This document shows, piece after piece, positions 1 to 9,041 of a stretch of 64,000 nucleotides of DNA. Under the pieces are notes generated by a model that had not been told where the DNA came from, made no database searches, and saw only the letters and a program-made list of their open reading frames with translations. Location of the stretch: the NCBI GenBank assembly GCA_020629375.1, contig JAHDDK010000012.1, forward strand, positions 1 to 64,000, written 5' to 3'. The DNA comes from Acidimicrobiales bacterium (GTDB taxonomy: Bacteria > Actinomycetota > Acidimicrobiia > Acidimicrobiales > SHLQ01). Numbering within the stretch: the stretch's first letter is position 1; every line of letters starts with the position of its first letter. A program made the translations under genes and the position numbers.

Positions 1-1
1 C

Positions 2-514
2 ATGGTCTGGGGCTTCCAAGACGGAAATCTCGGTGGCCTGCTCGACTTCGAGACGAACGGCTACATCGGGCTCTGGAACCCGTTCCTCCTGTTCTTCCTC
101 GCCTTCGGACTCTCCATGGACTACGAGGTCTTCCTCCTGTCCCGGATCAAGGAGATTCACGACGAGACGGGCGACAACGACGAAGCCGTCGTCCAAGGCC
201 TCCAGCGCACGGGTCGGGTCATCACCTCGGCAGCACTGCTCATCGCCCTCGTCTTCGGCGCCTTCGCCACGGGCGAATCGATTGACATCAAGGTGCTCGG
301 CGTCGGCCTCGCCGTGGCGATTCTGCTCGACGCCACGATCGTGCGCTCCCTATTTGTCCCCGCCGCAATGAAGCTGATGGGCGAATGGAACTGGTGGGCG
401 CCCGCTCCCTTCCGACGCTTCCACGACCGCTTCGGCCTCCACGAACCGCCCAGCGCCCCCATCTCGGATACACCGGCCGGTGAACCCGGAGTGGACCACG
501 CGCTGATCGTGTGA
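2..514 (+). CDS. MMPL/RND family transporter, C-terminal fragment (gene truncated by window edge)
   Basis: Translation '...FLAFGLSMDYEVFLLSRIKE...' and 'GVGLAVAILLDATIVRSLFVPAAMKLMGEWNWW' are typical of the MMPL C-terminus. Confidence 0.9.
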   Translation: MVWGFQDGNLGGLLDFETNGYIGLWNPFLLFFLAFGLSMDYEVFLLSRIKEIHDETGDNDEAVVQGLQRTGRVITSAALLIALVFGAFATGESIDIKVLGVGLAVAILLDATIVRSLFVPAAMKLMGEWNWWAPAPFRRFHDRFGLHEPPSAPISDTPAGEPGVDHALIV

Positions 515-517
515 GCC

Positions 518-545
518 GCGACGCGGGGTCCGACCCTCGCGTCGC
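518..545. terminator. GC-rich hairpin after MMPL gene (possible terminator, no T-tract)
   Basis: gcgacgcg...cgcgtcgc 8-bp inverted repeat with ggg/ccc inside. Confidence 0.4.
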
Positions 546-577
546 GCTTCGAAGGTGACGACCGGCAGACTGGCTCA

Positions 578-1765
578 GTGGAAGCAGGCCGGATCTACCT
601 CATCAGCGGGCTGATTCGCCGGGCCTGCACCCGCGGTTTCTGGCCGATTCTGTTCGTGCGGCTCGTCACCGAGCTCGATCTCTCGCCGCTCCAACTCGTG
701 CTCCTCGGCACGGTGATGGAGCTGAGCATCCTCGTCTTCGAGATTCCGACCGGCGTCGTCGCCGACCTCAAGAGCCGCCGACTGTCGGTCGTCGTCTCTT
801 ATCTCGTGATGGGTACCGCGATGATCATCGCTGCCGTTGCCGAGCCGTATTGGCTGCTCGTGCTCAGCCAGATCCTCATCGGATTCGGCAACACGTTCGA
901 AACGGGAGCGGAGACCGCCTGGTTGACGGGCGAGGTCGGGGGCGTGGCAAAGGCAGAGCCCCTCATCTTGCGGCGAGGCCGCCTACAGCTCGTCGCTGGC
1001 GTGGCTGGCATCGCCGTGTTCGCCGCAATCGGTGCGTTGACGTCGACGAGCACGGCACTCGTCATCATCGGGACGGTTATGGGCGCCTGGGGAGTTGCCC
1101 TGGCTGTGACCATGCCGGAGGAGCATTTCACACCGAGCCGTTCGGCAGGCCTCGACGGGCTCACCCGCATGCTCCGCACGGGATGGGCACAGATCAACTC
1201 GGTCGCCCCCATGCGTACGCTCGCCATCGCCATTTTCATTGGCGGCCTCGCGAAGGAGGCGATCGATCGCCTCGACGTGCAGCGGCTCGACGATGTTGGC
1301 CTACCGGAAGGCATCGAGCCCGTCGCCGTCATCGGCATCGTTGTCGCGATCAACTCGCTGCTCGCCGCAGGTCTGTTGCTCGTCACCCGCGCCCGCGCGA
1401 TCGGCGGGCGCGTCGTGTCGCTCTTGGCCTCGCTTCAGCTTGCGACAGCGGCCGGCATCGCGGTCCTCGCGCAGGTGGACATTCTGTTCGTCGCGGCCGC
1501 AGGCTTGATCGTTCAGGGCGGAGCGTTCGCCGCAATGGAGCCACTCGTCGTCACCTGGACGAACGCATTCGCCGACGACGACGCTCGGGCAACGGTGCAC
1601 TCATTCATCGGCCAGGCCGAGGCCTTCGGTGAAATCCTCGGCGGCATCGCTCTCGGCATCGTCGCTGGCGCCACGTCGGTCGCGACCGCGATGACCATCT
1701 CTGCGGTCCTGTTCGGCACGGCATCGTTGTTGACGCGCCGGGTGAACGCCGAGGCGTTCAGCTAA
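578..1765 (+). CDS. MFS transporter
   Basis: 395 aa multi-TM ORF; 'FEIPTGVVADLKSRRLSVVVSYLVMG' MFS signature; GTG start. Confidence 0.85.
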   Translation: MEAGRIYLISGLIRRACTRGFWPILFVRLVTELDLSPLQLVLLGTVMELSILVFEIPTGVVADLKSRRLSVVVSYLVMGTAMIIAAVAEPYWLLVLSQILIGFGNTFETGAETAWLTGEVGGVAKAEPLILRRGRLQLVAGVAGIAVFAAIGALTSTSTALVIIGTVMGAWGVALAVTMPEEHFTPSRSAGLDGLTRMLRTGWAQINSVAPMRTLAIAIFIGGLAKEAIDRLDVQRLDDVGLPEGIEPVAVIGIVVAINSLLAAGLLLVTRARAIGGRVVSLLASLQLATAAGIAVLAQVDILFVAAAGLIVQGGAFAAMEPLVVTWTNAFADDDARATVHSFIGQAEAFGEILGGIALGIVAGATSVATAMTISAVLFGTASLLTRRVNAEAFS

Positions 1766-1799
1766 GGCCGGGAAGCGCAGGGATTCGCCAGGCCGAGAT

Positions 1800-2441
1800 C
1801 TAGCCCTCGGGGAGTTCGCGTTCGATGCCCGAGATGAGCAGATCGAACCCGCGCTCCAGACGGTCCTCAGGCGTCCACGAGATGCACGCTTCCATGAAGT
1901 CGATCGTGGAATGGACCTCGACCGGCAGGTCGTCCTTGGAGATCCCGACGCCCTCTTCGTGTAGCCGTCGCATCAACCCGAGCTCGGCTCGCACGGTTCC
2001 GGTCAGCCAGTTGGACGCGATCGAAAACATGAGGGCGGCGTCTTCAGGGTTGAACCCTGCGCCGAGGAAGATCTCGTAGACGCTCCTGAGGAACTCCACC
2101 TTCGTCGGTGCCGGAAACGGGCGATCGGAGATGATCGGAAACAGGTTGGGGTGTCCCATCGCCACGTCGTAATACGACTGGACCAGATCGCGGGCGTTCT
2201 CGCGCCAGCACCGATCAGGGTCGACCTTGAATCCGTCGATGACCTCGCCGTAGAGGACCTCTCCGATCGAGTCGAGCAGATCGTCTTTGTTGGCGACGTG
2301 GTTGTAAAGCGACATCGCCTCGACGCCGAGCGCCGAACCGACTCGACGCATCGTGATCGCGTCGATGCCTTCGGAATCGCCGATGTCGATCGCGGCGTCA
2401 GCGATGCGCCGACGACTGAGCGGAAGACGTTCGGAAGTCAC
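1800..2441 (-). CDS. TetR/AcrR family transcriptional regulator
   Basis: N-terminal HTH 'ITMRRVGSALGVEAMSLYNHVANKDDLLDSI'; GTG start at 2441 chosen from N-terminal homology. Confidence 0.9.
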   Translation of the reverse strand: MTSERLPLSRRRIADAAIDIGDSEGIDAITMRRVGSALGVEAMSLYNHVANKDDLLDSIGEVLYGEVIDGFKVDPDRCWRENARDLVQSYYDVAMGHPNLFPIISDRPFPAPTKVEFLRSVYEIFLGAGFNPEDAALMFSIASNWLTGTVRAELGLMRRLHEEGVGISKDDLPVEVHSTIDFMEACISWTPEDRLERGFDLLISGIERELPEG

Positions 2442-3195
2442 GGCTCTCAGTGTACCGATCGTCACACTCGGGCTGAATGCTGCGGTCGACCCATCGTCCG
2501 CCGACGACCCACGCAACCGACACGATCGCGACACCTGCGACCGCATCGACGAGATAGTGATTCGCCGTCAGGACGACCGACATCAGCATTAACGCCGATC
2601 CAAATGCCGCCGCGCCCCGCAGTTCGACGTTCCGGGTGGCGTGGAAGACGGCCAGAGTCACCAGCACGTTCCAGCCGACATGAAAGCTCGGCATTGCCGC
2701 GTACTGGTTGACAAGCGATGGAGGCTGGAGAATCTGGTACGACGTCGACAGATCGTGCACCGTGTCGACCATGCCGATGTCGAGAAGCCGCGGTGGTGCC
2801 ACCGGATACAGGGCGAAGACGACAAGTCCGAAGAGTCCAGATAGCACGAGCGCATTGCGATAGCGAAAGAACGTGGCCCGATGGTTGGCGAACAGCCACA
2901 CGGCGACGACTCCGAGCACCGGCCAGTGACCCCACACGTACACCCAGTTGAAGAAGGTCACGAGCACAGGACGCTCGATGATCAGACCCTGGGCGGCCGC
3001 CTCGATGTCGATGCCCAGGAAGCGCTCGGCAGCCAGAAGGTCGAGCGCATTCTGCTCTGCGTCTGCGACCGAGCCGACAGTGAGAAGACGAGTGGCGAGG
3101 TACAACGCGAGCGCCGCTGCGAGAAATACGACCTGGCGCACGAAGCCCGCAGGGCCGAGGCGAGCGTTTTGTCTACATGTCGTTGTCGCCGCCAC
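2398..3195 (-). CDS. PAP2-superfamily / inositol phosphotransferase-like membrane protein
   Basis: 'APPRLLDIG..' and 'AMPSFHVGWNVL...TANHYLVDAVAG' PAP2/AUR1-like motifs; overlaps the TetR N-terminus. Confidence 0.8.
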   Translation of the reverse strand: MAATTTCRQNARLGPAGFVRQVVFLAAALALYLATRLLTVGSVADAEQNALDLLAAERFLGIDIEAAAQGLIIERPVLVTFFNWVYVWGHWPVLGVVAVWLFANHRATFFRYRNALVLSGLFGLVVFALYPVAPPRLLDIGMVDTVHDLSTSYQILQPPSLVNQYAAMPSFHVGWNVLVTLAVFHATRNVELRGAAAFGSALMLMSVVLTANHYLVDAVAGVAIVSVAWVVGGRWVDRSIQPECDDRYTESRDFRTSSAQSSAHR

Positions 3196-3282
3196 GACGT
3201 CGATCCTTCCGCGTTTGTCGATCTGGGTGTTCCTGCGCCGAACGTCTTCCCCAGAAACCGTATTCCGTCGGATCGCCCGATG

Positions 3283-4341
3283 TCACGCGCCCCGGATCTG
3301 GCCGAGAATCTCGCGCAAGCGGCTGACGTCATCAGCATCACGAACCGGTATCGAGAACTCGATCCGGTCGCATCGCCCGAGATACCGCTGCCGGAGCAAC
3401 TCACCGATGTCGTCATAGGTCCCGATCGTCGCGACCGTGTGAAGCATCTCGTCATCGACGAGCGTCGGCAGATCATCCCACCGGTTGGCGCGGGACAACT
3501 CGGAGGCTTGCCGGGCCACCTGCTCCCAGCCATGAAGCGCAAACGTCCGCCGGTAGCTCGGGGTCGACAGGTAGAAGGCGACGCGCGCTCGGACCGTCCG
3601 AATCACCGAATCGAGCGCCTCTCGATTCGGTGCCGTTCCGACTAGCGGTTTCATGCAGACTTCGACGTCGTTCAGAGACCGGCTGGTGCGGGCCGCTCCC
3701 CGAGCGAGGGCCGGTAGGACCTCCTCGTCGATGAATCGGGGCGTGCAGACCGGATGGAGTCGTACCCCGTCAGCGACCTCGCCCGCCACAGCGCACATGT
3801 TTGGCCCGATCGCGGCAACGTGGACCGGGATCTGCGGGTGATCGATCGGTCCCGGATCGAACAACGGCACCATCAGATCGAGTGAGTAGTGCTCGCTTTC
3901 GTACCGAAGAGGTTCTCCGGTTTGCCAGGTGTTCCATACGGCACGAAGCGCTCCGACGTAGTCGCGCATCCATGGCGCAGGCGCCGACCACGGCAGACCG
4001 AACCGACGCTCAACGTGTGCTCGGACCTGCGAACCGAGCCCGAGGATGGCGCGTCCGTTGGAGACCTTCTGCAGTGACCAGGCCGACATCGCCGTCACTG
4101 TTGGCGAGCGTGGAAACGCCATCGCGACCGACGTCCCGAGCCCGATCCGGTCAGTTGCCGCCGCGCCGAGGGCGAGCAGTTGAAACGGATCATCCTTGGT
4201 CTCTTCGACCAGGACCGCGTCGAGACCGGCCTCCTCCGCGCGTGCGGCGCCCTCGCCGAACGACCGGATGTCCAGCGGCGTGTCCGGTTCGCGGAGGCCG
4301 GGGTCGAGCTTTCCGAGCGGGAGCAAGGTTTCGACGAGCAT
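3283..4341 (-). CDS. LLM-class (F420/FMN-dependent) oxidoreductase
   Basis: 'LGTSVAMAFPRSPTVTAMSAWSLQKVSNGRAILGLGSQVRAHVERRFG' luciferase-like signature; internal ATG start. Confidence 0.88.
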   Translation of the reverse strand: MLVETLLPLGKLDPGLREPDTPLDIRSFGEGAARAEEAGLDAVLVEETKDDPFQLLALGAAATDRIGLGTSVAMAFPRSPTVTAMSAWSLQKVSNGRAILGLGSQVRAHVERRFGLPWSAPAPWMRDYVGALRAVWNTWQTGEPLRYESEHYSLDLMVPLFDPGPIDHPQIPVHVAAIGPNMCAVAGEVADGVRLHPVCTPRFIDEEVLPALARGAARTSRSLNDVEVCMKPLVGTAPNREALDSVIRTVRARVAFYLSTPSYRRTFALHGWEQVARQASELSRANRWDDLPTLVDDEMLHTVATIGTYDDIGELLRQRYLGRCDRIEFSIPVRDADDVSRLREILGQIRGA

Positions 4342-4444
4342 GGTCAACTCTCCCACGGCCACGCCTGCCCGGTCACGGACGCGGCGCTCGGGCGCCACGA
4401 CGGGCGCCCGAGCTGAAACTCACCTGACCGGATGGCCGGATCCC

Positions 4445-5767
4445 TCAGTTGCGAGTGATCGACACGCGAGCCACTGCGCCTCGCCAGTCGAACGACGCAT
4501 CGAGATCACCGGCGTCGCGCAGCGTGCGGTGTGGCGTCACGACCCAGTCTTCGGCGAGCTCGGGGTTGCTCTCACCCGAGCCACCGCCCTCGCCGCAGAA
4601 CGGCGCCGGAACGAGGTCCGCCCGCAGTTCGGTGTTGATCTCCGTACCTGCGTCGTAGGCCTGCGCAGCGAATGACCGCGTGGCACCAGCGCGGTTCGGG
4701 AGCCCGACACGCTCGAGACCGGCGAAACCGTCGTTCGTGCAGATGACCATCGATGCGAGGCTGAACCGGTGGGCGGTCGTCGCGACCGTGAACGTGACGG
4801 ACTCGCCCGGTCCGATCGGGGCGTCGGCACCGACGCCGCTCACACCGAGACCCTGCTCATCGATTGCGGCCGAGAGCTCGGCGGCGAGTACCGGCACTGC
4901 CCCGTTTTCCGCAACGGCTTGCAGTCCCGGGCTGGCCGGACGTCCGACACGGAAGATCGAGAGGTCGTTGGTGTGAGCCGCGTAGTTGGGCGGCGTGAGC
5001 CATTGACCTGTCGTGGTGTTCTCGATCGTGACGGTGTAGGTGGGGACCGTCTCGACCCGCGTGATCACGATTTCGGCCACCGGTCCGACCCAGTCGAATG
5101 AGGCATCGAGATCACCGACACCACGGATCGTGTTGTGTGTCCGGATGCGACGGTTCTGTGCGATGGATGGATCCGACTCGCCGTTGCCGTCTCCCTCGCC
5201 GCAGAACGGCGCAGGGACGAGGTCCGCTCGTCGCTCGGTGTTCTGTTCGGTTCCGGCGTCGAAGGCCCGAACTCGCCAGACGGTGGAGTGGCCGTCGACG
5301 GTGGGTAGGCGACGGCTGTCGAGTCCCGCGAAACCGTCGTTGGTACAGATCAGCATCGAGACGAGGCTGAACCGATCGGCCGTGGTCGTGAACTCCCACG
5401 CGGATTGCTCGCCCGGTGCGATTGGGGCGTCCGCCCCGACACCGCTCACGCCAAGGCCAGCGTCATCGATGGCGCTCGACAGCTCGGCGGCGAGAATCGG
5501 AACTCCACCATTCTCGGCGACGGCGCGGACGCCGTCGGATGCGGCCCCGCCAAGCGACCAGACGTCTGCTTGACGGGTGTGCGCTGCATAGTTTGGTGGC
5601 GTCAGCCACTGGCCGTCCGTCAGATTCCGAAACTGCACCGAGTACGTGACGGCATCCGAACCCGCCTGCGCGCCGACCGTGCTCGTCGTCGCCGCAATCG
5701 ACAAGACGGTGGCGATCAGCCCCAGCGCGGCGACGATCGACCAGCGCTTCGTGGTGGACCTCTTCAT
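4445..5767 (-). CDS. Secreted protein with two tandem spondin-type domains
   Basis: Signal peptide; repeated 'TGQWLTPPNYAAHT...AVAENGAVPVLAAELS...LGVSGVGADAPIGPGES...SMVICTNDGFAGL'. Confidence 0.82.
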   Translation of the reverse strand: MKRSTTKRWSIVAALGLIATVLSIAATTSTVGAQAGSDAVTYSVQFRNLTDGQWLTPPNYAAHTRQADVWSLGGAASDGVRAVAENGGVPILAAELSSAIDDAGLGVSGVGADAPIAPGEQSAWEFTTTADRFSLVSMLICTNDGFAGLDSRRLPTVDGHSTVWRVRAFDAGTEQNTERRADLVPAPFCGEGDGNGESDPSIAQNRRIRTHNTIRGVGDLDASFDWVGPVAEIVITRVETVPTYTVTIENTTTGQWLTPPNYAAHTNDLSIFRVGRPASPGLQAVAENGAVPVLAAELSAAIDEQGLGVSGVGADAPIGPGESVTFTVATTAHRFSLASMVICTNDGFAGLERVGLPNRAGATRSFAAQAYDAGTEINTELRADLVPAPFCGEGGGSGESNPELAEDWVVTPHRTLRDAGDLDASFDWRGAVARVSITRN

Positions 5768-5860
5768 TGTTCTCTCCTCCGGGTCCCGGCGGTTCCGGGG
5801 CACCGCACGAGGAAGTCCCGCCGGCGCGCTCGCCTTCCGGCTGATCGGGGAGTTCTTCAG

Positions 5861-5907
5861 TCGTTCAGTGATGTGAATGGGTTCCTCGCTCGTTCAGGGA
5901 TCTGAAC
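5861..5907. promoter_or_regulatory. Operator-like repeated palindrome between divergent genes
   Basis: tcgttcagtgatgtgaa (5861-5877) and tcgttcagggatctgaa (5890-5906); second is a perfect gttcag-ggat-ctgaac palindrome (5892-5907). Confidence 0.5.
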
Positions 5908-5911
5908 GCTG

Positions 5912-8026
5912 GTGCCCTACGCTCTCGCGATGGTCGACGAATCCATCGACGACTCGGGTAGTGGCGTCTCACGCTGGCGGGCTGCTCGGTCGACCGAGCG
6001 GCTCCAACGGCAGTTCGCCGCACCGGAGTTCGACGATTCGGGATGGGACGCCGTTGGGGTGCCCGGACACTGGCAGAGCACACCCGCCTTCGCCGACCAC
6101 GATGGCACGCTCCTCTATCGAGCGGACCTCCGCGTGCCGAGCTTGCAACCCGATCAGCGTCGCTGGATCCGATTCCGTGGACTCTGCTACTCGGCCGACG
6201 TCTTCCTCGACGGCGTGTACCTGGGGCCGACGGAGGGGTACTTCACGACGCACCGCTTCGAAGTATCGGACCTGATCGCCGACGCGGGCACCTCGGTTCT
6301 CGCAATCGAGGTCAACGCGCCGCCCGTTCGACCAGAAGGCCCGAAACGGGCGATGACGGGCTGGTTCACCGACGCTCCCGGCGCCCCGGCTGCGTGGAAC
6401 CCTGCGGGCATCTGGGCACCGATCACCATCACCGACACCGGCCCGGTCGCCATCCGCCACGCACGGGCGATCTGTACCGAGGCCGACACGCGTCGAGCGG
6501 TGGTGTCGATGCGCACCGTTTTGATGGCGAACGAGCCGGCCGATGTCGAACTCGAAGCAGAAATCGCGGGTGTCGTTCATCGCGAGACACACACGGTGGC
6601 GGCCGGCGAGAACCGCATCGAATGGTCGGTCGAAATCCCCGAGCCCGAACTGTGGTGGCCGCACGGGCATGGCGATCAAGTGCTCCACGACTTGCGGATC
6701 CGTGCATACGGACCGTCGGGAGAGATCTCCGACCGCACCAGCCGCCGGATCGGCCTCCGGACGACATCGATGACGGACTTCATCGTGCGGGTCAACAATC
6801 GCCGCATCTTCTGCCGAGGCATCAACGTGGCACCGTTCCGCCACGACTTGGCGTCGATGACCACCGACGAACTCCACGCCGAAGCGGCCGCCATTCGGGA
6901 GGCCGGATTCACGATGGTGCGGGTCCGGAGCCACGTGACCCGCCCCGAGTTTCTCGATGCGTGCGACACCCTGGGCCTGCTTGTCTGGCAGGACCTGCCG
7001 CTGTCGGGCCCGTTCGCTCGCGGGGTGACGTCGAGGGCCGAGGAGCAAACGCGCGAACTCGTCGACCTCCACGCGCACCGGCCATCGATCGTGGTGTGGG
7101 GCGCCCACATGCGACCGCACACGGCCGAGACCCGAACGACCGCCGCGCCGAACCTTCGTCAGCAGCAGTTGCCGTCCTGGAACCGCACGGTGCTCGACCG
7201 GGCGATCACCCGCGAGTTCGAGAAGTCCGATCCCTCTCGCCCGTGTGTCTCGCATTCCGACGTCGCCCCGCACGTGCCCCGGCTGAACGGATCGGACCTT
7301 GCGTTGTACTTCGGGTGGCACGATGGCGAGGCCGCTGACCTCGCCGAGTACGCGGCAACGCTTCCTCGGTTGGTCCGCTTCGTGACCAACCTGGGCGCGC
7401 AGGCGCTGCCCGCCCAGCTCGGCGACGGCCTCGATGCACTGGTTGGCGCACCGGGAGCCGAAGCCGACACCTTGCGGCGAGTCCTTCCGCCTGCCGACTT
7501 CGAGACGGTTGCCGAGTGGGCCGACGCGTCTCGCACGCATCAGGCAGAGGTGCTCGCCACCACCCTCGACGTGTTGCGTGTCCTCAAGTACCGGCCGACG
7601 GGTGGCTTCTTCGCAGGCGTGTGGAAGACGCCGGGTTTCGGGCTGTCTCGGGCGTTGTTCGACGCGGATGGTTCGCCTCGGCCGGCGTTCGAGGCTGCTC
7701 GCCGAGGAGTGCAGCCAATCCATCCCGTCGTGTATCCGCCGGTCACGGAGATCGCGTCTCGTACCACCAGCAAGGTCGGGGTGTACGTGTGCAACGACAC
7801 CGCCGACGATGTCGAACTCGATCTGGTTGCCACGATCACTGATGCGCGTGGCCAACGTTCCCACCGGTGGTCCGGACACGCAGCAGCCGACGAGGTCACG
7901 TTCATCGCCGACGTCAGCCTTCGGGGCGGCAGGATCGGCGACGTCGCAGAGATCGCCCTTGCGGTCCAACGACGCACCGATGGCGTCGTGTTGGGCGAGA
8001 ATCACCGGTCGTTCGTGGCCGGCTGA
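5912..8026 (+). CDS. Glycoside hydrolase family 2-like protein (sugar-binding, Ig-like and TIM-barrel domains)
   Basis: 'FDDSGWDAVGVPGHWQ', 'LLYRADLRVP...FRGLCYSADVFLDGVYLGPTEGYFTTHRFEVSDLI', 'RRIFCRGINVAPFRH'; start could be 5930. Confidence 0.82.
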   Translation: MPYALAMVDESIDDSGSGVSRWRAARSTERLQRQFAAPEFDDSGWDAVGVPGHWQSTPAFADHDGTLLYRADLRVPSLQPDQRRWIRFRGLCYSADVFLDGVYLGPTEGYFTTHRFEVSDLIADAGTSVLAIEVNAPPVRPEGPKRAMTGWFTDAPGAPAAWNPAGIWAPITITDTGPVAIRHARAICTEADTRRAVVSMRTVLMANEPADVELEAEIAGVVHRETHTVAAGENRIEWSVEIPEPELWWPHGHGDQVLHDLRIRAYGPSGEISDRTSRRIGLRTTSMTDFIVRVNNRRIFCRGINVAPFRHDLASMTTDELHAEAAAIREAGFTMVRVRSHVTRPEFLDACDTLGLLVWQDLPLSGPFARGVTSRAEEQTRELVDLHAHRPSIVVWGAHMRPHTAETRTTAAPNLRQQQLPSWNRTVLDRAITREFEKSDPSRPCVSHSDVAPHVPRLNGSDLALYFGWHDGEAADLAEYAATLPRLVRFVTNLGAQALPAQLGDGLDALVGAPGAEADTLRRVLPPADFETVAEWADASRTHQAEVLATTLDVLRVLKYRPTGGFFAGVWKTPGFGLSRALFDADGSPRPAFEAARRGVQPIHPVVYPPVTEIASRTTSKVGVYVCNDTADDVELDLVATITDARGQRSHRWSGHAAADEVTFIADVSLRGGRIGDVAEIALAVQRRTDGVVLGENHRSFVAG

Positions 8027-8186
8027 TCGATTTCGACGATCGGTATCGGTGTCAGATACGTCACGCAGGTTGGTCGATCTGTCCGACCGATCACTAGGTT
8101 CGATGGGAACTTGGCCGATGATGGAAGGTGGCGGGCACCTCCGCCTCTTTTCGACATCGATTCCTCTGGCGCCGACAAGGAGCACC

Positions 8187-9038
8187 ATGGCCTCGACCAT
8201 GCCCAATCTGCGTGATCCTCAACCGATCCGCACCCGGAAGAAGGATCTTCCGTTTCCGCTCAACATCTGGCAGTCCGCCGTCGGCCGCAAGTGGGTCATG
8301 GCGATCACCGGAATCGGTTTGATCGGATTCGTCCTCGCGCACATGGCGGGCAACTTCAAGCTGTACGACTCGCCAGCTGCGGTGCACGAGTACGCCGAGA
8401 CCCTCCGTGTGCTCGGCAAGCCGATCCTGCCGAAGTATTGGGCGCTGTGGATCCTGCGTTTCGGGCTGATCGCCATGTTCGGCCTGCACATCGCTGCGGC
8501 GTATTCGACCAAGGAGCTCAGCCGCAAGGCGAGTGACGGGGCGGGGTTCATCAGTGGTGAGAAGTCGTATCCGGGCGGCCGTGAGTACGCAGCCGCCAAC
8601 TATGCGAGCCGCACGATGCGCTGGACCGGGCCGATCATCATGCTCTACCTGGTGTTTCATCTCGCCGATCTGACCTGGGGCTACCTGCCCCACACCGACT
8701 ACGTCTACGGGGATCCCTTCGGCAACGTCACCCGCTCGCTCGGCAATCTCCCCGTCGCGATTCTCTACGTGATCGCCAACGTGGCCCTCGCCGTGCACAT
8801 CTTCCACGGCGCCTGGTCGATGTTCCAGAGCCTCGGGGTAAACAACCCGAAGTACAACCAAGCCCGTAGAGGCATCGCCGCCGGTCTGGCCGGTGTCATC
8901 CTCGTAGGGAACCTCTCGTTCCCCATCCTCACCCAGGCGGGTGTCATCGATGCCGACGACAATCCGTGCCGGGAGTTCGTCGACAGCGATGCAAACACGG
9001 AGTGCTTCGAGGACATCCTCGCAAAGGAAGGCAAGTAG
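8187..9038 (+). CDS. sdhC: Succinate dehydrogenase cytochrome b subunit
   Basis: 'LNIWQSAVGRKWVMAITGIGLIGFVLAHMAGNFK'; immediately upstream of sdhA/sdhB. Confidence 0.93.
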   Translation: MASTMPNLRDPQPIRTRKKDLPFPLNIWQSAVGRKWVMAITGIGLIGFVLAHMAGNFKLYDSPAAVHEYAETLRVLGKPILPKYWALWILRFGLIAMFGLHIAAAYSTKELSRKASDGAGFISGEKSYPGGREYAAANYASRTMRWTGPIIMLYLVFHLADLTWGYLPHTDYVYGDPFGNVTRSLGNLPVAILYVIANVALAVHIFHGAWSMFQSLGVNNPKYNQARRGIAAGLAGVILVGNLSFPILTQAGVIDADDNPCREFVDSDANTECFEDILAKEGK

Positions 9039-9041
9039 ACC

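Noticed and set aside
5969-8206. 745-aa minus-strand ORF opposite the GH2 gene
   Set aside because: Low-complexity R/H/G/V-rich translation typical of the antisense of a GC-rich gene; the plus strand gives a coherent GH2 protein
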